A stretch of DNA of 64,000 nt, taken from the NCBI GenBank assembly GCA_902781895.1, contig CACZLA010000004.1:24644-88643 (forward strand), given 5' to 3'. The notes below the pieces were generated by a model. It searched no databases, was not told where the DNA came from, and saw only the letters and a program-made list of their open reading frames with translations. This document shows, one piece after another, positions 55,201 through 63,976 of this stretch. The first letter of the stretch is position 1; every line of letters begins with the position of its first letter. Source of the DNA: an uncultured Lachnospiraceae bacterium. Lineage in GTDB: Bacteria > Bacillota > Clostridia > Lachnospirales > Lachnospiraceae. Position numbers and translations under genes: made by a program.

Positions 55201-55755
55201 CAGATGGAAAAATTCTTCAAGTATGTTGAAGATAGAAGAAAAGAAATCGAAAGTTATGAATGGGAGGATGTCCCGATTGGTAGTGTGTCATTTTATTTTG
55301 ATGAGACCCAACTCAGCAGCGTTCAGTCCTTGTCCTATACGCTTTCTATCTTAACTAATGTCTTCATTTATGTCGGCTTGGGTTTGGCGGTGTTTTCCAT
55401 GTTCCTCTTCTATAACTTCATCTCGATCTCCATTAATAACAAGAAGAGAGAAATCGGTATTCTCAGAGCCGTCGGTGCCAAACGTGGCGATGTCTTCAAG
55501 ATCTTCTACTCGGAATCTTTCATTATTGCTTCCATCAACTTCTTGTTGTCTGGTGCTAGTACTTTAGCTTTATGTCTTGCGCTTAATAATATCTTTATAC
55601 AACAAGCTGAGGTAACATTTAACATCATGACTCCAAATGTGATGGTCTTTGGTATTCTTATGGCTTTATCCTTGATAACTTCTATTATTTCTGCCTTGAT
55701 TCCTGTTACAAGAATAGCAAACAAGAAACCGATCGACGCCATTCAAAATAGATAA
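52300..55755 (+). CDS. ABC ATPase-permease fusion (MacB/FtsX type) with giant ectodomain
   Basis: 1151 residues. Residues 1-225 form a LolD/MacB-type ATPase: Walker A GKSGSGKST, signature ELSGGQKQRVAIARAL, Walker B IIFGDEPTGALD, H-loop VSHD. A linker of about 110 residues leads to TM1 (about 340-362), an ectodomain of about 650 residues, and three C-terminal helices with the FtsX-typical KKREIGILRAVGAKRGDVFKIF between TM2 and TM3. It belongs to the mechanotransmission class that drives periplasmic or surface processes rather than classical transport. The ectodomain is far larger than MacB's. 140 bp after its ATPase-less paralogue, same direction. Confidence 0.82.
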   Translation: MLEVKHLKRVYKVKNGQPVYALDDVSVKFPETGLVFILGKSGSGKSTLLNVMGGLDKVDDGEIIINGKSSKEFSGSEMDSYRNTYLGFIFQEYNILNDFTVKENIGLALQLQHKKATDEEIDKILAEVDLTGYGKRKPNELSGGQKQRVAIARALVKEPKIIFGDEPTGALDSNTGRQVFETLKKLSKDKLVVIVSHDRDFAEHFGDRVIELKDGKVISDISKMSVEAKQEKPGVSILGNNVIRIEKGHALTVEDLEIINKTLANQQTDTFITADEHVNDAICEAARIDKSGNRQEFFATKNEDIKLNQEDFKLIKSNFSLHNAFRMGSRSLKVKPFRLVMTILLSAMSFTLFGTAFTLGLFNSPQAMTDTAISQKIKFSRFGANYRYTSYNTTNYLPDDEKAKLEDFGAKVFSVENNYAVLSNNIPDDDSINYVDFRNNNYYANSLNYVLEVTDTFLSDIGFSVTAGQLPKESEEIALTTHVLQTYEDFGFKDAIDSNYIVKTADHVTAEKIIGHYIASKDPASDEMKYYKITGFVDTQFPEETYKQYRKAETAPTWSDEGYSNLYSLAYSSLHCCAFVAPVEENVEEDKVSKTVLFSQLENDHVEFSYGNYKSHNAKYFFQDGKTVLANDEALINPQGYFRLLNAKYSEQRPDYQRNYTPSNVYSDYDQTMTMSRDFYSREEITNNFLPEVAINRVAREKYLDFKDNEIFEVYYSNTNAELYGYCDDSTYRDPNDSSVVNLPWKSDPSYTLSNDDHHIIYNIFKSYLFAIWGNRVLTAPFYSSITEYIQFYEQEFDTLFPMRNYEKEEFYNSKADNIFVEYCIAHAEEVYEAYKNHPNYIALANMFNGGSTIDKKSILRMIIERQLSSFSDVLTKYNNYFATAISDTIKKLNPSEESLSLRYYNGDGEEGCQITVVGFDFELPTTNYPIPLHMNLETTERLMNDSKESFTSESENYMVLLPKERAQMEKFFKYVEDRRKEIESYEWEDVPIGSVSFYFDETQLSSVQSLSYTLSILTNVFIYVGLGLAVFSMFLFYNFISISINNKKREIGILRAVGAKRGDVFKIFYSESFIIASINFLLSGASTLALCLALNNIFIQQAEVTFNIMTPNVMVFGILMALSLITSIISALIPVTRIANKKPIDAIQNR

Positions 55756-55764
55756 AGTAAAAAA

Positions 55765-55800
55765 ACAACCTGACTTTTAAAGGTCAGGTTGTTATTTTTG
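55765..55800. terminator. bidirectional terminator between the ABC gene and the EAL gene
   Basis: ACAACCTGAC (55765-55774) pairs with GTCAGGTTGT (55783-55792), with A-rich left and T-rich right flanks. Confidence 0.85.
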
Positions 55801-55810
55801 CTAGGAAGAT

Positions 55811-58800
55811 TTACTTCTTGGTGATCTCGTTGAAACGGTCCATGAAGAGCTTGTTGAAGCCCTCTGGAGAGTTCTTCGCTTCTTCAGAGTTGACAGCGAT
55901 GGTATCAACAAAGAGGGTGACAGGAACACCATTGACATTCTTGATGGATTCGATGATGGAGACGATGCGATCGGTGAAGATTTCCGAGTTGCTCTCATTT
56001 AAGAAGGAGCGGATGATGGCAAAGCTGCCAAAGCCGATATGAGAGATGGAACTGTCGACACCGAAGTTTGTCTTTAAGGAAGTGGCGATTTCACGTTCGA
56101 CATCATGGGCGATATCCTTACCCTGTAAGTTTTCGATTTCCTTGATGTTACGAACATGAATGGTGATGGCACTGAAGGGGACGTTTAACTTTCTCGATTC
56201 ATTGATGTATCTCAATAAGCCATCTAAGAAACCACGGGAGTTAAGAACATCGGTTTCATTATCAATCATGCCATCTTCATAGGCTTTCTGCTGGGTTTTG
56301 TCATCGTGATCGACAAAGTAGCCAAACAAACCGATGATCTTACCTTCACGATAGATCGGCCAGACGGTAGTTGCGATATTGTGAGGAACACCTTTGATGA
56401 TACGGATACCAGGCATGGAATGAATCATCTTACCTTTGTTGAGAACTTCGCATTCATCGCACTGATGTTCGTCCATGTTGACGTTCCAGTGGATTTCCTT
56501 TTCGGTTTTACCGATGATTTCGTTTCTGTTCTTGAAGCCAAACGCGTCAAGGAAGGATTGAGAACAGCCCAAGAATTTGCCTTCTTTATCCTTCCAGAAG
56601 AACTTGACATCGGAATAGTTGACGGCATTTTCACAGAGATCTTTGTAGTTGATCGGTAACTTTAAGATGTCATTTAAGCCTTTTAAGGACATGATGCCCG
56701 CGACTTCTTCACGAAGGAGTTTTCTGGTGATGAGCAATAATTCGCCTTTTTCTGGTGAAGAGACAAGCAGGATGAACAACATCTTCCAGATGATTTCACC
56801 GTTTTTATCATAGAAACGCATCGGTCTGACGATATAACCGGTAGAACCAGCAGTGATGCGGTCCATCAAAGTCTTTTTATCGTAGAAGTCGATGAATAAC
56901 TGTTTATCTTCAATGTAGACCTGGTTTTGTAAGACGTAGTCGAGAGCGACACTGAAGGATCCGGAACTGATTCTCAATCTGTTCTTGTGGGTTGAGAAGT
57001 TGGAAATCGGGTCAATCTTATCTTCGTTGAGATTGACGGAATAGACTTCATCATAGATGGAATAGATGCTGGAGATGGTCTTTTCTAACTTGCCCTGGGT
57101 GAGTCTCTGTTCTTCGGTGGTGAGGTTGTTGATATAGACGACATACATGAAGTGTTCATCCAAAGCGGCGATGTTACGGGCCTGGATACGGATGTAGTTG
57201 CCTTTGTAGGTGTAGAAGAAGGTCTTTTCAACACCGACTTCTTCTGGTAAGTAAGAAGAGGTTTTGACCTTCTTAGCAAACATGGAAGTGTCAGAGTTCA
57301 AAAGTGTCTCTAATTCCGTGTTATTGCTGATGTTGATATAAGAGAGAATTCCTTTTAAGGCGTTGTTGATGAAGAGGGTTTCAAACTTGGAGGAATTCTT
57401 ATGATAGTTGACAATACACATCGGCATATTCTCATTGAAGTCGATACGAGAAATCTCATTGTAGAAATGAGAATAACGAGTGGCTTCCATGCTGACGCCT
57501 CTTAATTCCAACAATTCCAGCATGTCTTCAAATGGAAGTGGTTTGGAGAAGAGATAACCCTGGGCTTTTTCACAGCCGACAGACTTTAAGAATTCAAAGT
57601 TCTCTTCGGTTTCAACACCCTCAGCAAGGGTCTGAATACCTAAGGATTTGGCTAAGGAAACGGTGTGCTTGACGATTTCTTGGCTCTTGACGGAGAAGTT
57701 TCTCATGAAGGCCATATCTAGCTTGATTTCATCAAAGGTGAAGTCTTTCAACGTACCTAAGGAGGAATAACCAGAACCGAAGTCATCCATCCAGATTTCA
57801 AAGCCTTCTTTTCTAAGCTTATTGGCGATTTCAATGATGCCTTCTGGATCTTCGACGAACAGGGATTCAGTGATTTCAATCTTTAAGGCAGAATGAGGAA
57901 TCTCATACATCTTACAAGTGTCGATGATGACGTTATAGACGTCCATCAACATGAAATCCAATCTGGATAAGTTGAAGGAGATAGGAACAACACCAAGACC
58001 TTTGTTGATACGGTCTCTGATGAGTTTACAGATCTCGTTGAGCATATGCTGGTCGATTTTGTGAATCTGACGAGCGTCTTCTAAGGCGGGGATGATGTTA
58101 GCAGGACTGATGATACCATATTGTGGGTCAACCCAACGGACTAAGGCTTCCGCGGAACATAATGTGCCGCTTAAGGTACGGACAACTGGCTGATAATAGG
58201 CCTGAATCTAACCTTTTTGGATGGCTTCATCCAAATGGTCGATGACGTAGTTATAGATACGCTGAGATCTCTTCATCTCATCGTCGTAGATCTTATACTG
58301 AATATCGTCAGAATAATCAAGTTCATGACAAGCGCGTCTAGCGTTATCTAAAGCGCCGTCAAGATTGGTCATATCTTCTTGTCCGATGACATAGACACCA
58401 GCCTTGAGGGTTACATTTTCATACATGTAGTCTTGGCGTAAGGTTTTGTTCAAGTCTTTGATCTTATCTTCGATATGAGAAGATTCGGCAAAGATACCAA
58501 AAACGGTATCACCCATTCTGGCAATCATGTTGCCAGCAAAATGTTTCTTTAAGATGGAAGCGACATCTTTGACAAGATCTTCACCAGCTTTGATGCCGTA
58601 ACGGATGATGAATCTCTTGAAGTGAAGGATGTTTAAATAGACGTAGGCATAAGAAGAAGAATCCATCGACTTGCTCATGATGCGAATCATCTTGTGAGAA
58701 TAGTCTCTGAGTCTTCTTGGTCCTGGAAGGCCGGTCACTTTATCGACGTCATAAGTTAAAAGCTTCTGGTCAGAGTCAACAAGATAGACATAGTAAAGAG

Positions 58801-59152
58801 GACCCTCTTCCTTGTCGACGACATAATGACCGAAGTCTTCAATATACTTGATATCACCAGACTTGGTGTTGATGTGATAGTAGATGTGATCAAAAGAATC
58901 GAAGCCACTTTGAATCTGGACATCGATTTCCTTTTCGATCACGTCGAGATCTTCTGGGCTTACAATGCCTTTAAAAGATCCATGGACATGTTCTAAGAAT
59001 TCTTCGTAGGTGTCACAATCAAACATGCGGATGAGCGTCTTGTTGGCATACAAGATTTCTTCATCCTGGTTGTCAGCACGGTAGATCAGAAAGCCGCCAG
59101 GCACGTGTTCTAGGGCGCTGTCGAGAAAGAATTTCTTTGGTTTGTCACTCAT
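55811..59152 (-). pseudogene. PAS-GGDEF-EAL-PAS-GGDEF protein interrupted by an in-frame TAG
   Basis: One frame of 1,114 codons broken once by TAG at codon 315 (58208-58210). Domain order: PAS (about 1-125), degenerate GGDEF (RMGDTVFGIF, about 140-300), TAG in KG*IQAYYQPVV, EAL phosphodiesterase (about 318-560: SAEALVRW, ITESLF, DDFGSGYSSL, IKLDMAFM, AEGVET), PAS-like domains (570-930), degenerate C-terminal GGDEF (GFGSFAII). EAL catalytic residues are conserved, so c-di-GMP hydrolysis is the likely ancestral role. If translation restarted at the ATG at 58045 the Glu of the EAL motif would be lost. Either a nonsense mutation or a base-call error. Confidence 0.85.
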
Positions 59153-59171
59153 AATAATACTCCGTTAAAAT

Positions 59172-59203
59172 AGAAAAAAGCACCTTGAAACTATGGTGCT
59201 TTT
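59172..59203 (-). terminator. leader hairpin/terminator ahead of the PAS-GGDEF-EAL gene
   Basis: On the minus strand AAAAGCACC and GGTGCTTTT form a 9 bp stem with a 10 nt loop, followed by six T residues and only about 20 nt before the start codon (ribosome site CGGAGT). It would act as an attenuator or block upstream transcription. Confidence 0.6.
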
Positions 59204-59504
59204 GCTCTCTATATTGTGGACGGGAATAATTATATCGGACACATGTTTACTTAGCAACAAAAAAGCATTGAAAAATTAACTATTTTCTTATATTTTTAGA
59301 AAAACTACAAATAAACTGCAAATTTTGGTTATTAATAAAATGAGAAAATGTCTAAAAAATGTGTGATTTATATAGTGAAATAAGCACTTTTATTTATCTT
59401 TATAAATATGTCGAAAAGAGCATTTTTCCTGATAAATTTTCAATATTTTTGTCTTGCTGGCTTTGGCTCATTTTGAAGGTGGTTACAAATGAAAGGGATT
59501 TGTA
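59204..59504. other. AT-rich intergenic region
   Basis: About 300 bp with no gene, no RNA and no clear repeat seen. It should contain the minus-strand promoter for the PAS-GGDEF-EAL gene. Short A/T runs dominate. Confidence 0.5.
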
Positions 59505-59981
59505 CTATCGTTCTGTCACTCTCTTACCGGTCATGTGTTCAATTTCGATGTAGTACATGGCTGTCTGTGGAAGATCTTGCTTGATTTCATGCTCGATATA
59601 AGTGTCATCAAGAGTGAACTTATGACTGAGTTTTCTAGCGATAGCGGCAATCTCACTTTTATCTTCGACAAAGTGAATCTTACCAAAGACGATGACACTC
59701 TCAAAGAGTCTTGCCCAACCATTTTCATGAACACCGACATCCTTCATGACACAATAGGAGCACTTGTTATCTCTTTTGATGCAGTCCATCTTGTAACCGA
59801 ATTTACCACCGTGGAAATAAAGGCGGTTTTCTTCTTGGACATAGAAGTGATTCAATGGCATACCATAAGGGTAGTCATCATCTCCGTTTAAAGATAAGAC
59901 GCCTCTTAATTGCTCTTCTAATATCTTGATACACTCTTCTTTTGATAATACCTGTTTGATTCTTTTGATCTCGTGAAACAT
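59505..59981 (-). CDS. pyridoxamine 5'-phosphate oxidase-like flavin split-barrel protein
   Basis: 158 residues from the ATG at 59981, which has GAGGA properly spaced upstream (the frame extends to 60065 without protein-like sequence). The pattern RGVLSLNGDDDYPYGMPLNHFY, LYFHGGKFGYKMDCIKRDNKCSYCV and SVIVFGKIHFVED matches the NimA/PNPOx-like flavin-binding family, seen in many anaerobes. Substrate unknown; a nitroreductase-like role is only a family possibility. Ends in TAG. Confidence 0.8.
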   Translation of the reverse strand: MFHEIKRIKQVLSKEECIKILEEQLRGVLSLNGDDDYPYGMPLNHFYVQEENRLYFHGGKFGYKMDCIKRDNKCSYCVMKDVGVHENGWARLFESVIVFGKIHFVEDKSEIAAIARKLSHKFTLDDTYIEHEIKQDLPQTAMYYIEIEHMTGKRVTER

Positions 59982-60089
59982 ATTGCTATCCTCGATTTGC
60001 TTCATCTTACCATATATATAATAGGTAATAGAAAGAGATATAAAAAATTGTCTATCCTTGGACAAGAATAGACAATCATAAGTTCTCTA

Positions 60090-60165
60090 TGGTGGAGCTG
60101 AAGGGGCTCGAACCCTCTACCTCCTGCTTGCAAAGCAGGCGCTCTCCCAGGTGAGCTACAGCCCC
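60090..60165 (-). tRNA. tRNA-Ala (TGC anticodon)
   Basis: Minus strand: acceptor GGGGCTG/CAGCTCC, D-arm AGCTCACCTGGGAGAGC, anticodon stem CCTGC/GCAGG with loop TTTGCAA, T-arm GAGGGTTCGAGCCCCTT, encoded CCA. All stems are formed. Confidence 0.96.
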
Positions 60166-60253
60166 ATAAGAAACAAGCCTTATCATTATAAGATTGTTTC
60201 TTAAATAAATCAATAAACTTTTGTTTTTCCACAATCAAAGATGATATCGAAGA

Positions 60254-60313
60254 AAAACTATAATTTTAGCTTGATAAACTGACAAAACTATAATTTTAGC
60301 TTGATAAACTGAC
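60254..60313. repeat. 30 bp perfect tandem duplication at the mtaB 3' end
   Basis: Positions 60254-60283 and 60284-60313 are identical. The right copy contains the last codons (FIKLKL) and TAG stop of mtaB; the left copy repeats them just after the stop. Confidence 0.9.
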
Positions 60314-61541
60314 CGGTGATATCCGTTTCACTCTTAAAAGAGAAACGAAGATAATTTTCGGAATAACCCTCATATTCACCAGTCTTTTTGTTTAAGCCTT
60401 CGACCAAAACAGTAACTTCTTTCCCTTTCAATTGTTCACGATATTTCTGATCGTTTTCTTCACTCAGTTCAATCAGTCTTTTCGTGCGGTCCATACGGAT
60501 TCTCATCGGGATAGGGTCTCTTAATTTAGCTGCCATGGTGAAGGGTCTTTCACTATATGGGAAGGCGTGAATTCTCATAAAACCGATCTCTTTACAAAAG
60601 TCGTAGGTCTCTTGGAATTCCTCTTCACTCTCGGCTGGAAAACCGGTGATGACATCGCTAGAAAAGGCGACATCTGGAATCTGTTCTTTGATACGTTTAC
60701 ACATACGGCGGAAGTCTTCTAGATGATACTTGCGGTTCATTCTCTGTAAGACATGTTCACTACCCGATTGCAGTGGTAAATGGAAGTGTGGACAAAGCTT
60801 ATCAGGATGAGAGGCAAATAAGGAGATGTATTCATCAGATACCTGACTGGCTTCAATAGAAGAGACACGGATACGATAGGGTTCACTAGATAAATCTAGA
60901 AGGTCATGTAAGAGATTGACGAAGTGATAGTTATCATCTTCAGGATCGATATAACAACCGGTATCAATACCACCGATGATCAATTCCTTGATACCGTGGT
61001 TCAATAAGGATTTACATTCTTCAATGATGGATTGATGATTGCGGCAACGGGATTTACCTCTGGTAAAAGGAACGACACAATAAGAGCAGAAATTATCACA
61101 ACCATCCTGCACCTTGATATAACCGCGGACGTTCTTTTCGCCTTCATGGGTAGGTGTATCCTGATAAGTGAAATGACGAGAGTCCATGTTGACATGGTCA
61201 ATCGTCTCATCCTGATTATCAAAGAAGGTTTCGATGATGTTCTTTTCTGAAGAACCAACAACACCTTTTACACCAGGAATGGCAAGATAATATTCTTTAT
61301 GAATCTGAGAAGAACAACCCATGATATAAATCGGTTTACCAGGAAAAGAACGAGAGATTCTTCTGACTCTCTGTAAGTCTTTTCTCTCGGCTTCGTTGGT
61401 GACCGCACAGGTGTTGACGAAATAGATATCGGCTTCTTCACCTTTGGCGGGAGTGTGACCTTCCTTTTCTAATCTTTCTTTCAGGGCTTGGGATTCATAG
61501 GCGTTGACTTTGCAACCGAAAGTGTAGATTTTATAAGTCAT
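60288..61541 (-). CDS. mtaB: tRNA (t6A37) methylthiotransferase MtaB
   Basis: Radical SAM enzyme converting t6A to ms2t6A at position 37 of tRNAs reading ANN codons. N-terminal UPF0004 domain with three cluster Cys (TFGCKVNAYES, VNTCAVTNEAE, IMGCSSQ), radical SAM motif CDNFCSYCVVPFTRG, and a C-terminal TRAM domain; 417 residues, normal. Its start overlaps the upstream gene by 11 bp. The 3' end is duplicated (60254-60313). Confidence 0.93.
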   Translation of the reverse strand: MTYKIYTFGCKVNAYESQALKERLEKEGHTPAKGEEADIYFVNTCAVTNEAERKDLQRVRRISRSFPGKPIYIMGCSSQIHKEYYLAIPGVKGVVGSSEKNIIETFFDNQDETIDHVNMDSRHFTYQDTPTHEGEKNVRGYIKVQDGCDNFCSYCVVPFTRGKSRCRNHQSIIEECKSLLNHGIKELIIGGIDTGCYIDPEDDNYHFVNLLHDLLDLSSEPYRIRVSSIEASQVSDEYISLFASHPDKLCPHFHLPLQSGSEHVLQRMNRKYHLEDFRRMCKRIKEQIPDVAFSSDVITGFPAESEEEFQETYDFCKEIGFMRIHAFPYSERPFTMAAKLRDPIPMRIRMDRTKRLIELSEENDQKYREQLKGKEVTVLVEGLNKKTGEYEGYSENYLRFSFKSETDITGQFIKLKL

Positions 61542-62310
61542 GGTTTCTCCTTTTCATCTTCTTCTGGTATTTGAGTTCTTCTTCCATACATTCATCATAA
61601 TAATATTTGGAGAGAAGCTTTGTTTTTAATAAATCATCAAAGAGCTTGACTCTGTCTCCGGCAAAATAATCATTAGCAATCAGATTGAGGTTTTCAAAGA
61701 GATGCAAGTTATCTTTACCTTTACATTTCTCATCTAAGATTGGTAAATCTTCGACAAGATTACATTCTTCATCGACAAAGAATAAGGTTTCAAAATCAAT
61801 GTGATAAAAAACATGGATGTTATCCTTATTTGCTTCTAAACGAATCAGACGAGAGAAGGGAGAATCCAGCAAAGCTAAACCATACGTCTTAAAAGGATTG
61901 ACGATGGCATAGTTTTCATCTTTTATGCACTGACAATAGGGTTCTTCTTTTAATAACTCGGCATGCTTGTAGTAGATATCGTTGATCTCGATAGAATAGG
62001 TCGGAATATAGATTCTATGATTCTGATAAGTGACAAAAGGAGTCTGTTCTAATAAAGCAGTCTGAATGACTTCTCTGGCTAACTGTTCTTTAGGGAACTG
62101 TTTGAAGTCTTCGTTGAGTTTGTTACGATTGAATAAGCCTTTTAAGATGATGTCGGATTTGATGACATCAAAGATGGAACGATTCTCGTTATAGATGCTT
62201 GTCTTCACATTAAATAAGGAAGCGTTAGCATCATAGAAGGTCTGTTCAAAGGAATTTGCGATAGATTTTGGATTTGCCCATTTTAAGGCAGCGATTGCAG
62301 TTTTAGCCAT
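61531..62310 (-). CDS. hypothetical protein upstream of mtaB
   Basis: 259 residues, not recognised. Mostly soluble, with alternating hydrophobic and charged segments (FDVIKSDIILKGLFNRNKL; IYIPTYSIEINDIYYKHAELL; LLKTKLLSKYYYDECMEEEL) and a basic C-terminus. No signal peptide, transmembrane helix or catalytic motif is obvious. Overlapping by 11 bp with mtaB, so probably co-expressed; a link to tRNA modification is only guilt by association. Codon use fits the right block. Confidence 0.6.
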   Translation of the reverse strand: MAKTAIAALKWANPKSIANSFEQTFYDANASLFNVKTSIYNENRSIFDVIKSDIILKGLFNRNKLNEDFKQFPKEQLAREVIQTALLEQTPFVTYQNHRIYIPTYSIEINDIYYKHAELLKEEPYCQCIKDENYAIVNPFKTYGLALLDSPFSRLIRLEANKDNIHVFYHIDFETLFFVDEECNLVEDLPILDEKCKGKDNLHLFENLNLIANDYFAGDRVKLFDDLLKTKLLSKYYYDECMEEELKYQKKMKRRNHDL

Positions 62311-62340
62311 ACTTGATTATTATACTAGATTTTCAGAAAG

Positions 62341-62365
62341 AAAAAACTCCTGATTTCTCAGGAGT
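62341..62365 (-). terminator. terminator after the tRNA-Asp/tRNA-Gly unit
   Basis: ACTCCTGA (62346-62353) pairs with TCAGGAGT (62358-62365), a 4 nt loop. On the minus strand the stem is followed by TTTTTTCTTTC. Confidence 0.75.
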
Positions 62366-62377
62366 ATATTTTCTAGA

Positions 62378-62451
62378 TGGAGCAAGCGACGGGAATCGGA
62401 CCCGCATATTAACCTTGGCAAGGTTACGTTCTACCACTGAACTACGCCTGC
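62378..62451 (-). tRNA. tRNA-Gly (GCC anticodon)
   Basis: Minus strand: acceptor GCAGGCG/CGCTTGC (one G-U), D-arm AGTTCAGTGGTAGAACG, anticodon loop TTGCCAA (anticodon GCC), T-arm GGGTCCGATTCCCGT, CCA encoded. Confidence 0.95.
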
Positions 62452-62465
62452 AGCTATAAGAGAGA

Positions 62466-62542
62466 TGGCGGATCCTACGGGATTCGAACCCGTGGTCTTC
62501 TCCGTGACAGGGAGACGTGATAGGCCTCTACACTAAGGATCC
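62466..62542 (-). tRNA. tRNA-Asp (GTC anticodon)
   Basis: Minus strand: acceptor GGATCCT/AGGATCC, D-arm AGTGTAGAGGCCTATC, anticodon loop CTGTCAC (anticodon GTC), T-arm CACGGGTTCGAATCCCGT, CCA encoded. Just upstream of tRNA-Gly in one transcript. Confidence 0.95.
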
Positions 62543-62747
62543 AAGTAAGTTTAGGATTTTGCTTTCTCTCTCGAGCGCTTATCTATTATCTCAATAACGC
62601 TCGATAAAATCAAGAACTTTTTAAAAATTTTTTTGTAAATTTTTTTAGCGTTATTTTCACCTATTCTATACTCAATATTTTTCTTTATTTATTATTAACT
62701 TTCATATTAAATGCGAAAATAGATAGGTAAACAATGTAGTGGGATAT
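62543..62747. other. AT-rich region with a CGAGCG/CGCTCG inverted repeat
   Basis: No gene seen. An inverted repeat (CGAGCG about 62572, CGCTCG about 62602) and long A/T runs lie upstream of the tRNA-Asp gene and probably hold its promoter. The left boundary of the IS30-type element must be near the right end of this region. Confidence 0.45.
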
Positions 62748-62819
62748 CTTCCTGTCTCATGAGACAGGAAGACGGGCATTTGTGCCCCTCATGAGACAGG
62801 AAGACGGGCATTTGTGCCC
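62748..62819. repeat. 24 bp perfect palindrome and two 32 bp tandem repeats
   Basis: 62748-62771 is a self-complementary 24-mer centred on CTCATGAG. The unit at 62756-62787 is repeated exactly at 62788-62819, each ending in the small hairpin GGGCATTTGTGCCC. These lie just before the transposase gene and may be part of its left end or regulatory region. Confidence 0.8.
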
Positions 62820-62880
62820 GACCACCTTTTTTTGGTATCCTTTTCTCAGCGGTCTTCCCTTCTTGAAAGGAGGACAGAGA

Positions 62881-63976
62881 ATGAAGGAAGAAAAGAAGGA
62901 AAGACAACCATTCCACCAAATAGGTCACAACCAGCGGACAAGCATTTTGGCAATGCTTGAAATGGGATGCTCCATACAGAAAATCGCCAAGAGACTTCAT
63001 AGGCACCCATCCACCATCTACCGAGAGATAAGGCGCTACCCGGTCTCAAAGGAAGGCGATGGCTACAAATACGGAAAAGGATGCAAGGATCTAGGTGGCA
63101 AATACCTCGTCTGCAACCAGTGTCCCAGGCATTTCACCGGATGCTTGAAAGACAGGACCTACTATGACCCCACCCACTCTCATGAGGAGGCACACAGGAA
63201 ACGTCACGAGAAGAACCAGGCACACCTGTGAGGAGATAAGAAAGGTTTCCGTCATCACCATCAGGAGATGGATTTCCTGCGACTACATGAAAGCCAAACC
63301 AATCCATCTGAGAAGAAAGAAGAGATACAAAAAAGCCTATGATTACGGGCTAAAAAAGGCGGATCTAGGCGCCAACGCCCAGATGAAGCTGGGAAGGACG
63401 ATGGATGACTATACCGCCTATGTCGAGGAACATCCTGACCACATCCTCATCCAGACAGATTCCGTGGAAGGAAAGATAAGCGACAGACTTCGGCTTCTGA
63501 CCGTGATGTTCGTGGAGACAGGATTCCAGCTCGCTCTGATTTATGAAACAGCCGCAGCATCGGAGGAGGTCATCTCAAGGCTCCTTCCCGTCATGAGGGA
63601 TGTCAGGAGCCGGACCAGCAGGCCAATTGTCCTGCTAACGGACAACGGAACTGAATTCAGTTCCGTAACACAGACAGAGGAAGTAGATGATCTTCACGTC
63701 TTCTTCGCAGACCCCTATAAATCCACTGATAAAGCTAACTGTGAAAGAAACCATGAGATGATACGCTTTGTCATCCCGAAGGGGTACACCCTGGATGGAC
63801 TTACCCAGAGTAAGGTGGATGAAATCATGTCGAACGTGAATTCTTATGCAAGAGATTCGCTGAATTGGAAAAAGCCCGTCTCGCTATTTAGACAGGCTTT
63901 CGGCGATGAATTGCTCCAGAAGTGGCAAATTCAAGACATTCCCTCTTCTGAAGTGTATCTCAGAACCATCTTCTAA
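62881..63976 (+). pseudogene. IS30-family transposase with frameshifting internal deletion
   Basis: The start ATG at 62881 follows GAAAGGAGG. The first frame (to a TGA at 63229-63231) encodes the helix-turn-helix (ILAMLEMGCSIQKIAKRLHRHPSTIYREI) and a Cys-containing segment. The second frame resumes around 63200 with VSVITIRRWI and continues with the DDE core: Asp in IQTDSVEG, Asp in LLTDNGTEF, Glu in CERNHEMIRF, ending at 63976. Compared with intact long IS30 transposases, the stretch between AHRKR and the second HTH-like segment is missing about 40 residues and the frame is shifted. Inactive as it stands. Confidence 0.8.

Noticed and set aside
62881-63976. Programmed -1 frameshift in the IS30 transposase
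   Set aside because: No slippery heptamer was seen near the frame change, and a conserved internal stretch appears to be missing, which fits a deletion better.
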